Positions 51,601-61,612 of a stretch of DNA of 64,000 nt are shown one piece after another. A program made the translations under genes and the position numbers. The stretch's first letter is position 1. Every line of letters starts with the position of its first letter. The stretch spans positions 2,144,001-2,208,000 of the forward strand of contig BRXU01000014.1 of the NCBI GenBank assembly GCA_030267565.1, written 5' to 3'. The notes under the pieces were generated by a model. It was not told the DNA's origin. It saw only the letters and a program-made list of their open reading frames with translations, and ran no database searches. The DNA comes from Pleodorina starrii. Lineage: Eukaryota > Chlorophyta > Chlorophyceae > Chlamydomonadales > Volvocaceae.

Positions 51601-54600
51601 CGACAATCCGGGACCCCAACCCATCGATCCGCCGGGGTCCACCGGGCCCGACCCGACTCATCGACCCGACCAGCCCGGGAGCCCACTCCACCCGACCCGA
51701 CACGCGCACCTCGTCTGACCCAACACGCCCCTGCCGCCAGCCGCCCCCGGGCCCCGTCCCGGCGGACCGCGGGGGGGCCCACGCCCGCCGCCGGCGCCGG
51801 GCCCCCGCGCCGCGGCCTGCGCCTTCTGCTGGCGCATCAGGCGCAGCCGCTCCTGCGCGGAAAGGCGCTGAGGCGGCTTGGCAGCTGCCGCGCCGCCAGC
51901 ACCTGGCGCGGCCGCCGGGGCTGGCGCCGGCGCGGGTATCGTCGTCGTCGTTGGCGGCTGAGCACCCAGGAGGGGAGCGGGCCGCGGCGCTGGCGCCGGC
52001 GCGGGCGGGGGCTCTTGCACGGGCCCAGGCGCCGGCGGCAGCGCGGGCAGGGGCAATGGCGGCGGCATACCAGCCGCCTCGCTCGCGCTTTGCTGGTGCT
52101 GCTGCTGAAGCTCCTGCGGCTGCTCGAGGTGCGGCTGCTGCTGCGGCGGGGGCTGCTGCTGCTGCGGCGGGGGCTGCTGCTGCTGCGGGGGCTGCTGCTG
52201 CTGCGGGGGCTGCTGGTGCTGCGGGGGCTGCGGCTGCGGGGGCTGCCCCTCGCGGTACGTCAGGGATTTGAGAAGGAACGGCCCCGAGACAAGCGATAAG
52301 GGAGCAACGTGTTCCCCCAGGGGCTGCACCGCCCCCAGGCTCCCCACCGCGCCCGCCCCATGCGCCCCAGTCGCCGCTGACGGCAGCGGCAGCGGAAGGG
52401 GCAGCGGCGGCAGAGGAGCCTCCAGCGCAGCAGCTGCGCTCGTTGCCGCCGCCGCGATGGCTTCCACCTGCACGCCGGCGGCCGTTCCAGCGGCCGGTAA
52501 GGCCGGAGGACCCGACGCGGCCCCAGGGCCCAATTCCGCATTGACGATCAAGAGAGCAGGTGCGGGCACCACTGCCGACCCAGCCGCCGCCGGCAGGCCC
52601 GCTGCCCGTGCGGCGGCGGCGCCGCCGCCGGCGCCGCAAGCCAGCAGGCTGCCGGGCATGAGTCCTGGCAGCACCGCCGCCGGCGCCGGCATGCCAGTCC
52701 CGGCGGCGGCGGCGGCGGCGCCGCCGCCGCCGTCGCCCATAGCAGCCGACGACGACTCGCTTGCCCCGCCCTCCCTGGGATGCAGCTGCTCCAGGTACCG
52801 GATCTGTTGCCTAATCAGCGCACTCTGCTGGTGCAGAAAGGCCGTGAGGGCGACGATCGGGCCGGTGGATGGGCCGGTCGCGGCGCCGCTGCTGGTCTTG
52901 TTCGCGGCCCTCAGGGCGGCGGCGAACGCAGACATGAAGACGCTGGCGGGGCTCATGTTGGAGCCCAACGGAGGCGGCCATGGCGCCGCGCCAGCGGCGG
53001 CGGCGCCGCTGTCGCGGCTATCGCCGCACAGCGCGGAGAGCGACGCCTGCAGCTGCCGCTGCGACATCGTCCCATGGGTCGCCGCTGGCGGCCGAGGCTT
53101 CCCAGCGGCCAACGTCGACGACGACGACGACGACAGCCGTCGGGAGGTCCGCGGCGGCAGGAACGGGCCCCTCGACGCCGTCAATCTCCCCGGAGCCGCC
53201 GCCGCCAGCGCCGGCGGCGCCGCCGGCAAGGCTAGGGACCCAGCTGCCGCTGTAGCGGCAGGAGCGGCTGCAGCTGAGGTCTGGGGCTGCGGCTGTGGAT
53301 GACCCGTGGGTCGGTCTGCAAGGCGGGATCCGGACGGGCCCGGAGCCGGCGGGCCCTCCGGGGCCGAGTCCGCCGCTGCGCCGACGGGGGCGCCGCGAGC
53401 GGGCTCCGCCAGCCGAGACCGCTTGAGCGGCCGTTGTGGATGCTCCTCCTCCTCCTGCTGCTGCTGCTGCTGCTGCTGCTGTTGTTGCTGCGGTGGTTGT
53501 TGCGGCGGCGGCGGCTCCTCCCGCTGCTGCTGCGGCTGTTGGTGCTGCCGCACCACGGCGCGTTGCTTAAACAGGCAAGCGGACAGCAGTTCCAGAGCCC
53601 GGCGCCGCCCCTGCGGTGGCGACCGCAGTGCAGTCGAACCCGTAACAGAACAGGTTGCGCGTACGTTAGCCAGTTGGAACAACGTGGCTGCCTCTCCCGC
53701 AATGAAACCCTCAGCGTACCGTTTGTTAGCACCGTACCGTAGGGTGGTAGTTAGTGCGGGCAACCTGCCGCCTCCACAGGCTCCAGAGCCCTTTTCCCCT
53801 CCCGTTACCTTGCGTTTTTGGCCTAACGGTACTCGGACTTTGTTCCCTTCCATTCTCCAATACCGGTAACGCCTCCATTCTGCTAAGGACACATCGGACT
53901 CCACCTCGCCCTCTCTCACCGTCCATGCCGCCTCGGGCAGCAGCGTACGCAGCAGCGCCCTCAGCGGCTCGTTCCCGGCTGGCCGGCGCTCCGGATTGGG
54001 CGCCACACCCACATCCAGCTGCTGCTCCAGATGCTGGGGGCTGCTGGCGGCCGCGGCCAACCGCTGGCAGAGCTCCAGCACCTCGGCGGGCGCGGGCGCG
54101 GGAGCGGGTGCGGGTGCGGGGGCCGCGGCGGTCACGGCTGCGCTCTGCGCAGGAGGCGCCGGTGCCGGTGCCGGGGGGTTCGGATGCGTGTTTCAGGACG
54201 CGGCGTTGGCTTCCAATGGGGGTTCCCGAACTGGGTCTTAAGAACGGAGGAGTGAGCGCGCGAGGGGCTCACGGCCCCCCCCACACACAGGCAACCGCGC
54301 GGGCCCCGCGGGGTTGCCTGCAAGCCTTCAGTCCTTGGGATGCGGTGCAGGCCCGGAGGCGCTCGGGTGACACTTGGGCACACGCACACACACACGACCC
54401 ACATCGCCGCTACTGCTGTATGAATGGCCCAGTACGACACCTGGCGGTACGGCATGACGCAACCCCGTGGAACCTCCACCTCACCTGCTGTCGGGCCGCC
54501 CTGCGCGCCATGACCCGCCATAGCGCTAGCTGCGCCGCCCTCCCCTCGTGCTCCCCCACGGTCACGGCCGGGGCCGGGAGGCCGCCGCCGGCAGCGACCG

Positions 54601-55401
54601 CCCCGTCCAGGGCCGCCTCCCCCGACCAACCCGAACGCCCCATGGCTCCCTCGGCTCGGCCCGCCACCGCGGCCACGCGCGCAACGGGCGAGGCACTCCC
54701 CGATACGCTGCAGCAGCCCCGTCCGCAGCGTATGCAGCGGCAGCCTGGGCAGTACCAGTCCGCGTCGCGGCCGGTGTGCGACCGGGGCCCAGCACCGGGA
54801 GCCTCTGGCTGCACAGTGGCAAGCTCCCAGGACCCTGGAAGCCTCCCACCGTCTGTAGCTGCTGCTGCTGCTGGTGCTGAGCTGGCAGCTGCGGATGGTG
54901 GCTCGGGGCCCCGCTGACGCACGTCGAAGGCCGCTACGGCTCTGCTTTCGTCGGCTCGGCCCGCGGTAAGCAGCACTGGCGCTCCGTTGCGTGCTGGTGG
55001 CAGCGGTGAGCTGCGGGTGTCGATGTTTAGGGGGTCTTGCTGAGGCTCGGGTTGGTCGGCGGGGCGCCGCGGGGCGGGCTCCGGCGCACTGCCGCGGGCA
55101 GGCTGTCGGGCCGGGGGTCCGCTGCAGTGCGCCTCGACGCAGCGGCGGTGGAAGCACAGGCCGCAGCCGTCGCAGGCCACGAGGTCGCCCTGGATGTTGC
55201 ATCAGCGTGCGTGAATTGGGAACGAGGAGGTCATGGGGGTGGGGGGTTGGCAGATGAGTGGGGAGTGCGGCGCTGGAGAGCTGGTGGACGAATACGGGTT
55301 CAGCAGTCGGGGGCTAGTCAGCATGGCCCAAATAACGGTTTAGGACTTTACATGTTCTTTCTTACCCCCTCATAGCAGGCTCGGCAATAGAAATTGTCCA
55401 T
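39657..55401 (-). CDS. Giant PHD-finger / GNAT-like (IDM1-type) chromatin protein with poly-Ser, RS and poly-Gln C-terminus
   Basis: Exons joining in phase are 55401-55366, 55189-54485, 54144-51710, 51208-51103, about 50954-49737, 49232-48786, 48579-41056 and 40628-39657, roughly 4480 residues. Residues 4-29 (FYCRACYEG then GDLVACDGCG and CFHRRC) begin a C4HC3 PHD finger closed by DWYCPGC near residue 155. A second zinc-binding segment (CSCCGRPCHVGC, then FVCSADC) lies near 50110-50235 and precedes a helix-rich stretch, as in plant IDM1-type PHD-acetyltransferases. The GNAT-like core follows: LAAVLWVDGRIGGVVLAHV and, across the next intron, LHVPAVHPRFVAATSLNV. The usual R/Q-x-x-G-x-G/A acetyl-CoA loop is not evident. 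The 7.5-kb exon then holds Ala/Gly/Gln-rich tracts, WADDDGGWGG repeats, poly-Ser and an RS-rich basic tract. The last exon has about 40 Gln and RGG motifs. Chromatin binding is expected; catalysis is doubtful. The start of the 50954 exon has an alternative, and an intron may be hidden near 53700-53870. Confidence 0.8.
40203..40313 (-). repeat. Coding poly-Gln tract (9-bp period)
   Basis: On the plus strand CTGCTGTTG repeats about a dozen times. On the minus strand it encodes about 40 consecutive glutamines in the last exon of the PHD/GNAT-like gene, using CAA and CAG in a regular one-to-two pattern rather than a pure CAG run. Confidence 0.95.
41600..41870 (-). other. RS-rich basic tract within the PHD/GNAT-like protein
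   Basis: The minus-strand translation is rich in SR/RS dipeptides and Lys/Arg (for example SRPRSRSRSRTPSRSRRKEG), like the RS domains of splicing factors. It lies in the same open 7.5-kb exon as the GNAT-like C-terminus. RS domains bind other RS proteins and RNA; that role here is inference. Confidence 0.8.
42895..43060 (-). repeat. Coding poly-Ser tract
   Basis: On the plus strand, imperfect GAGGATGAAGAC-type units repeat. The minus-strand frame reads a long serine run broken by a single leucine and then an acidic Glu/Ser/Asp tail (STESESDESGDADAE). It belongs to the 7.5-kb exon of the PHD/GNAT-like gene. Confidence 0.9.
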
Positions 55402-55588
55402 GTCGACAGCTCGTCCGCTTAGCCAGGGGGTGGGTTTTGGCAAAGAAGATGCGAAGACATTTCAAGTGCCTTCAAAAAACGCGTTATTGACCAAGATTCG
55501 AGAGGACCAGCGCCGGCGTGAGCGCGTGGCCCCTCAAACCGAAGCCAGTCGTAACCAACTTCAGGCTCTTGTTACAACGCGCGGCTAA
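55400..55588 (+). CDS. Possible small basic protein, head-to-head with the PHD gene
   Basis: An ATG at 55400 opens 62 codons to a TAA stop, giving a Gln/Arg-rich soluble peptide (KEDAKTFQVPSKNALLTKIR followed by EDQRRRERV). A strong plus-strand acceptor (pyrimidine tract then TCATAG, ending at 55374) lies just upstream, so the frame could be a first coding exon after a 5' leader intron. A TGTAA signal lies 210 nt after the stop. Against this, its start codon overlaps the start codon of the PHD gene on the opposite strand. I do not recognise the family. Confidence 0.35.
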   Translation: MSTARPLSQGVGFGKEDAKTFQVPSKNALLTKIREDQRRRERVAPQTEASRNQLQALVTTRG

Positions 55589-58152
55589 CTGATCATATTG
55601 CTCGCTTTCCTCTTAGATAATCACCGCTACATTTCAAAGCAGCTGCCGGTACACAGAGGCGTGGAGAGAACTGCCAGGGGCCAGCTCCGCCAACACGCTA
55701 TCCTACTAAACGGGTCTGCATCATGCAAACTATCAGCTCACGGCTTTAACTATCGTCTTAGATGAATAAACTTGCGTTTTGAGAACGGTACCGCAGCTGT
55801 AAGTGTGATCGGAAAGGGTGTCCGTCTGCCCGACTGCCCGTGGGTGGACGTAAGTGCGCGTGGTTTAATTGTCCACTAGTCTACATGACTGTAGGATGTC
55901 TATTTTTGAAAATGATCATCATTGTATCCGGCCATTGCCTGGCGCAATCGCTCAATCAGAACATGAACATGCGTTGTCGTACGGTGCGATGCAATTCGAG
56001 CTCTCCCAGGGCCCGAGCTGTCCTTTTACTACGCCGGGGGCTGGAGTGAACATGGCCGCACCGGTCAAGCCCTATCATCGGTGGTTCCCTATCGCCGACG
56101 GTAGTGATTTGGCAAGTATGTTGCTTGCGCAGGGCCTGGCCGGACACGACGTGTCGCCAAGCAACGGTCTGGAGTCTGGAACAACACTCAACTACAACAA
56201 CTACATACGTTATCGAACATCGTAGATCCACCAGTCTACCTTGAATGTACGGAGTTACGGTGTTGCGGAGTTTTATCCCATGTACTAGCCATCCTTCCTG
56301 ACGCCTGTAGGGTAACGCTGGAAGGCAGGCCGTGTCCGACCAACTCACCTAGTCATCCAGTTGCTGTCCGCGATTTCCTACAGGTCTGTCGGTGCGCCTA
56401 CATTGGGTGGCCGGGAAGGTCACTATTTGGGGAGCCTCATGGCTGATTCCCCAGTGGCCATGTGTGGCCCTGGGCTTCTGAGCCGTTCCCCCGGGTTCGC
56501 TCGTTCCTGCCTGGGCGACTAGTGCTGTCTGGTCTGGGTGCACTTTCCTTTGCCCTGGTCGCCTCCGCTGCAGTACATTACTAGCTGGTCCGCAGGTTCT
56601 AACTTTTCGATGGCCTGGAGCCCATTGTAGCAACACTATAACAATGGTAACCACAACATAGACATGACCCCGTTGGCCGACTGTCCATCGGGTGTCTCAT
56701 TGCGCCGCTCTCCCTGCATCCGTGACGTGTCCCATCACGCATCCCACCGCTCGTGATAGCCCTGTCCCATCACATGCCCCATCATGCAATCAACATGCTC
56801 ATCTGTGTTGGTTGCGGGTGTGAAAACGATTGTGGCGTCTGCAGAACGCCTGCAAGTTGTCTCCCGGGGCCACATGCGCCACGTGGCCACGTGTGCCATG
56901 TGCCACGCCCGCGCAGGCGAACGGTGGCGCATGCGGGAGGAGCAGCATTGCAAATAATTTGTTGCCTGGATGCCTGTAGTGTGCATGTCGCCACAGCATG
57001 CTCGATGTATGTCGGTCTCGACCTGTCTCGATTACAGGTCTGACGCCGATTGTGGCCCCCGGGTCCCGGCCTCAGTCGTGAGTGGGATTGCATAAGCCCC
57101 CACACCACACAAATAGTTTCGTTTGTTGGCCGGTAACAGATTCTCTTGCGCGAAAAGGGCTTTTGCAGCACCCAGTTCCGCGTCGATGGCCCCGTCCATC
57201 AAGGGTTGGACTTCACGAAAATCGGAGACACATTGCATGCTTTGGAAAGTATGCACCGTCTGAAATGTCAATGAAGGCATACGTACAACAAGAGAGCTGC
57301 GCCGTAAACCTCGTAAATTATGTAAACCATGCGCCGTACTTTTGGCACCGCAAGTGGTGAAAGTACGACATCAGCTCCCCGTAGCATTGTTCCCCGTTGT
57401 TTTCTCGCCTTTTCGTGTTTATTAAGCGGTTCAGCGGTACTTATTGCGGCCTATATCAACTCGCAGGCAGGATCCGTCCATCAACGTCATCTTGCCGGGC
57501 ATGCCATGCATGAGACGTAGCACATGTAACGTCACAAGTTCCACTTTATCAACTGATATCCATGAAAGTTGAAGATACGGGAACGGGCGTCTTATTTTCG
57601 GTGTTATGGACAGGTCTGAACCTTCACCGCGGCCGGAGGCCGCGAAACGGTTTTGAGGGGCAGCAGAAAGATAACATTTCCGTAAGGAGTTTGCCCCTCA
57701 GGCCGCCGAAAATTAGAATCCACAACGGAAAGTCAGGTATTGAGAGTCGAAATAATTGTAGAAATAGGGTTCTGAGGTCGGGTTTCTCCTCCATGCCGCC
57801 CTGCAGGTCTTGGAATGCGCGCTGGGCAGGTCACGCAATACTTCTCTCGCGCCTCAGCGGATCCCATCCAGCTACAGCACTCTGGCGTAGCGTAAGCGAG
57901 CATCACCTCTGAGCAAATGCGAGCCTCTCTTCCACAGATAGTCGTAGCAAATGCGACTGCAAGCGATGCGGGACCGGTGCGCTTGTAGGTCGTACTATTT
58001 CGGAAAATAGTACGGCACGTATGCTTAGCCCGACAGAGACACAGATTTCGCTCGAATTCAGAACTAAAAAATGCAAAATGACTTTGCCATGAGATCATAC
58101 TTGCAGACTGCGTAACAAAAGCCTTGCAGGTGACGACGCACGTCATAACAAA
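55589..58152. other. Intergenic stretch, no gene recognised
   Basis: AT-richer DNA lies between the PHD/small-ORF start region and the bL21m gene. It holds a TGTAA at 55798-55802. The overlapping short ORFs, such as 56782-57171 (minus) and 57562-57912 (plus), have no motif. A GC hairpin (CGCGGCC-GGA-GGCCGCG) occurs near 57628-57644. The last 200 bp before 58153 include the dispersed hairpin repeat and presumably the bL21m promoter. Confidence 0.5.
57978..58025 (+). repeat. Dispersed hairpin repeat, single copy
   Basis: This matches 30462-30510 nearly base for base, including the 10-nt arms CGTACTATTT / AAATAGTACG (57991-58014), with one substitution in the right flank (GCACGTATGC for GCACGCATGC). 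It lies about 130 bp upstream of the bL21m start codon. Confidence 0.85.
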
Positions 58153-59172
58153 ATGGCTATGCGTTCAGCGCTTCTGCAGCTCGCTGATAGCGTAGGCGTA
58201 GGCATTCTTGGACTGAACCGCTCGTGCTGGGGCGCGAGCACTAGCGGCTCTTCGCAAGAGCCAATTTCGCTGGGCCTCCGACTTCTGCGCTCGTTTGCCG
58301 ACCGCGAAGCCCTCGAGAGCTTACAGCTCTGTCAGGGAGCAGTGACACCATCGCCGCGGCCACATGCCGCGCCGGGCGCCTGTCGCGAGCTGGGCGCGGA
58401 CGGCAATCTCGTCATCGTGCGCGGCTATAAGAGCAACAAGCGCTCGCTGAAGCCCCTGAACACCGCAGCCAGCTGGCAGGCCATTCAGCCCCTTTTGGTT
58501 GAGCAGCAGCAGCGGGAGGAGCTGCTGGGCGAGCCGGCGGTGCCGCGCCGGCGGCGATGGCAGCCTAGGTTGGCGCCCATCGTGGACACCTGCCTGCCGC
58601 TCATCCCCCGGGTTCCCCTCCCCGCCGAGTACAAGCGCGTGGGCGTGATCACGGGCCAGTACAGCCTCAAACCGGAGCGCACGTTTGCGGTCGTCGAGCT
58701 GGCGGGCAGCCAGTTCAAAGTCACCACCGACGACATCATCTTCGTTAATCAGCTCGATGGCGTGGACGTCAATGACGTCTTGGCGCTTGATCGCGTCATG
58801 CTCCTGGGATCCCGCTCCGAAACCATTGTGGGCCGGCCGTACGTGCCCGGCGCCACCGTACTCGCCACCGTGGAGGAGCACTTTCGCGACGGCAAGGTGC
58901 ACGTGTTCAAGAAGAAGCGCCGGAAGCGGTACACCAAGTACCAGGCGCCGCGCGCCAACTTGACCACGCTGCGGATCCTACAAGTCCGCGGTATCCTGCC
59001 GGCGGCCGGCGACGAGCTGGCCATGGTTCCGGAGCTGCCGATCGAGCCGGTCGGGCCGCAGTACGCCGGGCTGTTGCCAATGCCGGACGGCGAGACAGAG
59101 GGGGAAGAGGAGGAGGAGGAGGAGCAGAAGCGGCTGCAGGTCGCGGGCGCGCAGGCCGCCGTGGCGGGGTGA
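58153..59172 (+). CDS. MRPL21: Mitochondrial ribosomal protein bL21m
   Basis: An intronless frame of 339 residues encodes the L21 protein of the mitochondrial large ribosomal subunit, which binds 23S-type rRNA. The conserved L21 core starts near residue 175: TFAVVELAGSQFKVTTDDII, then DVLALDRVMLLGSR, VGRPYVPGATVLATVEEH, and KVHVFKKKRRKRYTKYQ followed by LRILQV. About 170 residues precede the core, beginning with an Arg/Ser/Leu-rich presequence (MAMRSALLQLADSV) suited to mitochondrial import. The tail is a Glu-rich stretch. The core of bacterial L21 is only about 100 residues, so both extensions are large. A plastid L21 is less likely because of the length and the eukaryotic-style extensions, but targeting cannot be proven from sequence alone. 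Confidence 0.85.
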   Translation: MAMRSALLQLADSVGVGILGLNRSCWGASTSGSSQEPISLGLRLLRSFADREALESLQLCQGAVTPSPRPHAAPGACRELGADGNLVIVRGYKSNKRSLKPLNTAASWQAIQPLLVEQQQREELLGEPAVPRRRRWQPRLAPIVDTCLPLIPRVPLPAEYKRVGVITGQYSLKPERTFAVVELAGSQFKVTTDDIIFVNQLDGVDVNDVLALDRVMLLGSRSETIVGRPYVPGATVLATVEEHFRDGKVHVFKKKRRKRYTKYQAPRANLTTLRILQVRGILPAAGDELAMVPELPIEPVGPQYAGLLPMPDGETEGEEEEEEEQKRLQVAGAQAAVAG

Positions 59173-61612
59173 GAGGTGGCGCTGTGTCGACTTGGGCGGA
59201 TTGAGGGAGACGGGTGCGGGGAGGTTTTGGCCGTGGCGTGTGGGGGAGTGAAGGGCCTTCGTTCGCAGGCGTGGTGGTGCTGGTTGCGCTTCGGCTGAGC
59301 GACTGCTGAGGGGGCGATAAGATGGAAGCAGCGCAGCGAAATAACACCTATAACAGAGGCGACCCGGGGGCGGATGGCTAACAGGGTTTCAGGGCGGAGG
59401 CGGAGGCGGAGGCCACCGGGCGCCAGTTGCTGTTGGAGTTAGCTCTGGCGTCCGGGGCCTTTTCGACCCCGTCCTATCCGTCCCGCGGCCCGGTGCCGGA
59501 CACATGCACGATCTACGGCTGCCGTCGGTTGCGTTCCGATGTCCCGGCTGTCTATCTTTCGGACTACGAGGGAAGCGGAACCGCAGCGACAGCAACCGGT
59601 ACCGTAGTTGCGCTTCGGGTTGGGCGGTGCTGCGCGCGGGGACGCGGGGAGGCTTCTGCCCGCACACGTCCTTGCTCACGGCTGCTCGCGGTATGACGCG
59701 CGGCACACGATGCGGCCTGTCACCGACAGGTCACCAGCCGGCAGGCTGTTGCGTGTGTGCGCCGCAGGGTGGGCTGGTTGAGGGACTTGGGCACCCTGAG
59801 TGGCGACCCGGGCGGGTCTGGGACTGGGGAGTGGCGGTGTCACATGACCACGGCTGGCCTGGGAGTTCGTTCCCTCATTGCGCGTGCGGGGTGCCCCACT
59901 CTCTCGCGCGTGCGGAGCATTTCGCGTTGCCTCGTCAGTCGAGACGACGGCCTGGGCGGACTTTGTGTGGCCTCTGGCTATGGGTTCACCCTTGGGTCAG
60001 GCCCGGACTGACTGACCCCCGTTGCACTGCCAGGGATGGGCGTACATGGCCGCCCTCCAGCCCTCCGTGCTAAGCCGGGTTGCATGCACTTGAGGTTGGG
60101 GGAGTAGAGAGGAAGGAGGTGGTGCGGGTCCGGTGAGTGTTGAGTGCTGGCGCATGGACGGTCATGGACGCGACACGACGGGGAGACTCGGCGCGACTGG
60201 TGGGTTATTTTTGGTTGGGAACCACTGGATGGAATGGTTTTGGCGTGGGCGAAGCGCCTCGCCGCCGTCATACGGCGTGTGCGAGCACCTGTCCTTCACG
60301 CGCTGCCGAGCAGCGGGTTGCGTGAAATACACTGAGCTGCCCCCAGACGGGAGCCTGCGACGGGAGCGCGACGTGCCTCAAAGAGGGCCGAAATAGGGCC
60401 GGAATCCTGAGCAGCCGCTGCGATGGACGGCTATGAGCCTACTGCGACTCAGCGAGTGAGTTTCGCCCCAACGCCGCAGGCTTGTGGGCCCCTGCTGCTG
60501 CGCAGCAGCATTCGTATTACCTCTTCAGTGGCGCGCCCGTCTCCCCTAAAAAAAGCACAATCCTTCAACGAAACGACCCTCTTGTTGAGAGGCAAGAAGC
60601 CCTTCCACCAAAGCGCACACAGCCGCACATCGCATCCCCCTCCTCGTGGGAAGCTCGATAGAAAGGAAAGCTGCAGCTCGACGCCCATTGAGGCACACAC
60701 CCATCACACACCCCTTCCAAAGGCGCATTGCGAAGGCGGAGGAGGGCTACCGTACTGTGTCCTCATTGTAACTCTCGCATCCTACTGTGTCGGCTTCCAG
60801 ACGGTGCCCGCGCTCCGAAACCCCTCCCCCAGGTCCCAGCGGAAACAGCCCCCACCGCATCCCAGCGGCAGCGGCAAGCCCGCAGAGGGAAACATGGAAA
60901 CCGCCGATACCGAGATCGAGATCGAGACCATCACAGATCGTCGTGACAAAAGACACCTTTCTCCCGGCTTCCCACTGAGCTCTCTGCTTCAAGCCCAAGC
61001 CGCGGGGCGCTGCGCTAAAGCTCCCCCCTGCCCCGCGCGCGGAGTGCGCTCGCTGCGTGTGCGTCGTAACTGATTGGCGCGAAGTTTTGCGCCGCCCCGC
61101 CCCCAAGTCTCCCGTCAGCGCGTCGTACAGTCGTACGGACGCCCCACACGGCGCGCCAGCGACCGAAGCCCAGAGCATCAAGAACCCGCCCCCTTCATCA
61201 ACGAGGGCCCCGTTTCTTTAACGACAAACGCCAACCTCTTCATGCACCAGCATAGGAATTAGAATTTAGAAACAATGTCTCGATTCCTCACCATGGAGAC
61301 CTGGAATGGTGGCGACGGCCCCATGGCCGTCGTGCAACTGCCGAGAAGACATGGGCAGGCCGAGCCCTCGTCGGCCTTCCGCTGAGCCTTGCGCCTTGCG
61401 CCGTGACCCGACCAGGCGCGCAGTGCGCCACAACTTGGGGGCAGGGGTGCACGCCACAACGCTGACTTCCGCCATCCACCCAGATTTCTGCCACCCACCC
61501 AGAACCGCTGACCGACTGCTACCCCCCCAAACTCTCTTTCACTCCCACCCATTCCCTTCATTCCTGGGGTAGACCTATCGGGAAGACCCATGGGTCGGTC
61601 GGTCGGGAGCCC
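59173..61612. other. 3' flanks of two convergent genes, no gene recognised
   Basis: This stretch separates the plus-strand bL21m gene and the minus-strand coiled-coil gene, whose 3' ends face each other. A TGTAA lies at 60767-60771, far from the bL21m stop. A 216-codon plus ORF at 60423-61073 and an opposing minus ORF at 60747-61181 overlap and show no motif. The plus ORF is Pro/Ser/Arg-rich and could be a non-conserved protein, but is not called. Confidence 0.45.

Noticed and set aside
60423..61073. 216-codon plus-strand gene
   Set aside because: It is Pro/Ser/Arg-rich without motifs, opposed by a minus ORF, and lies between two convergent 3' ends; it remains possible but unsupported.
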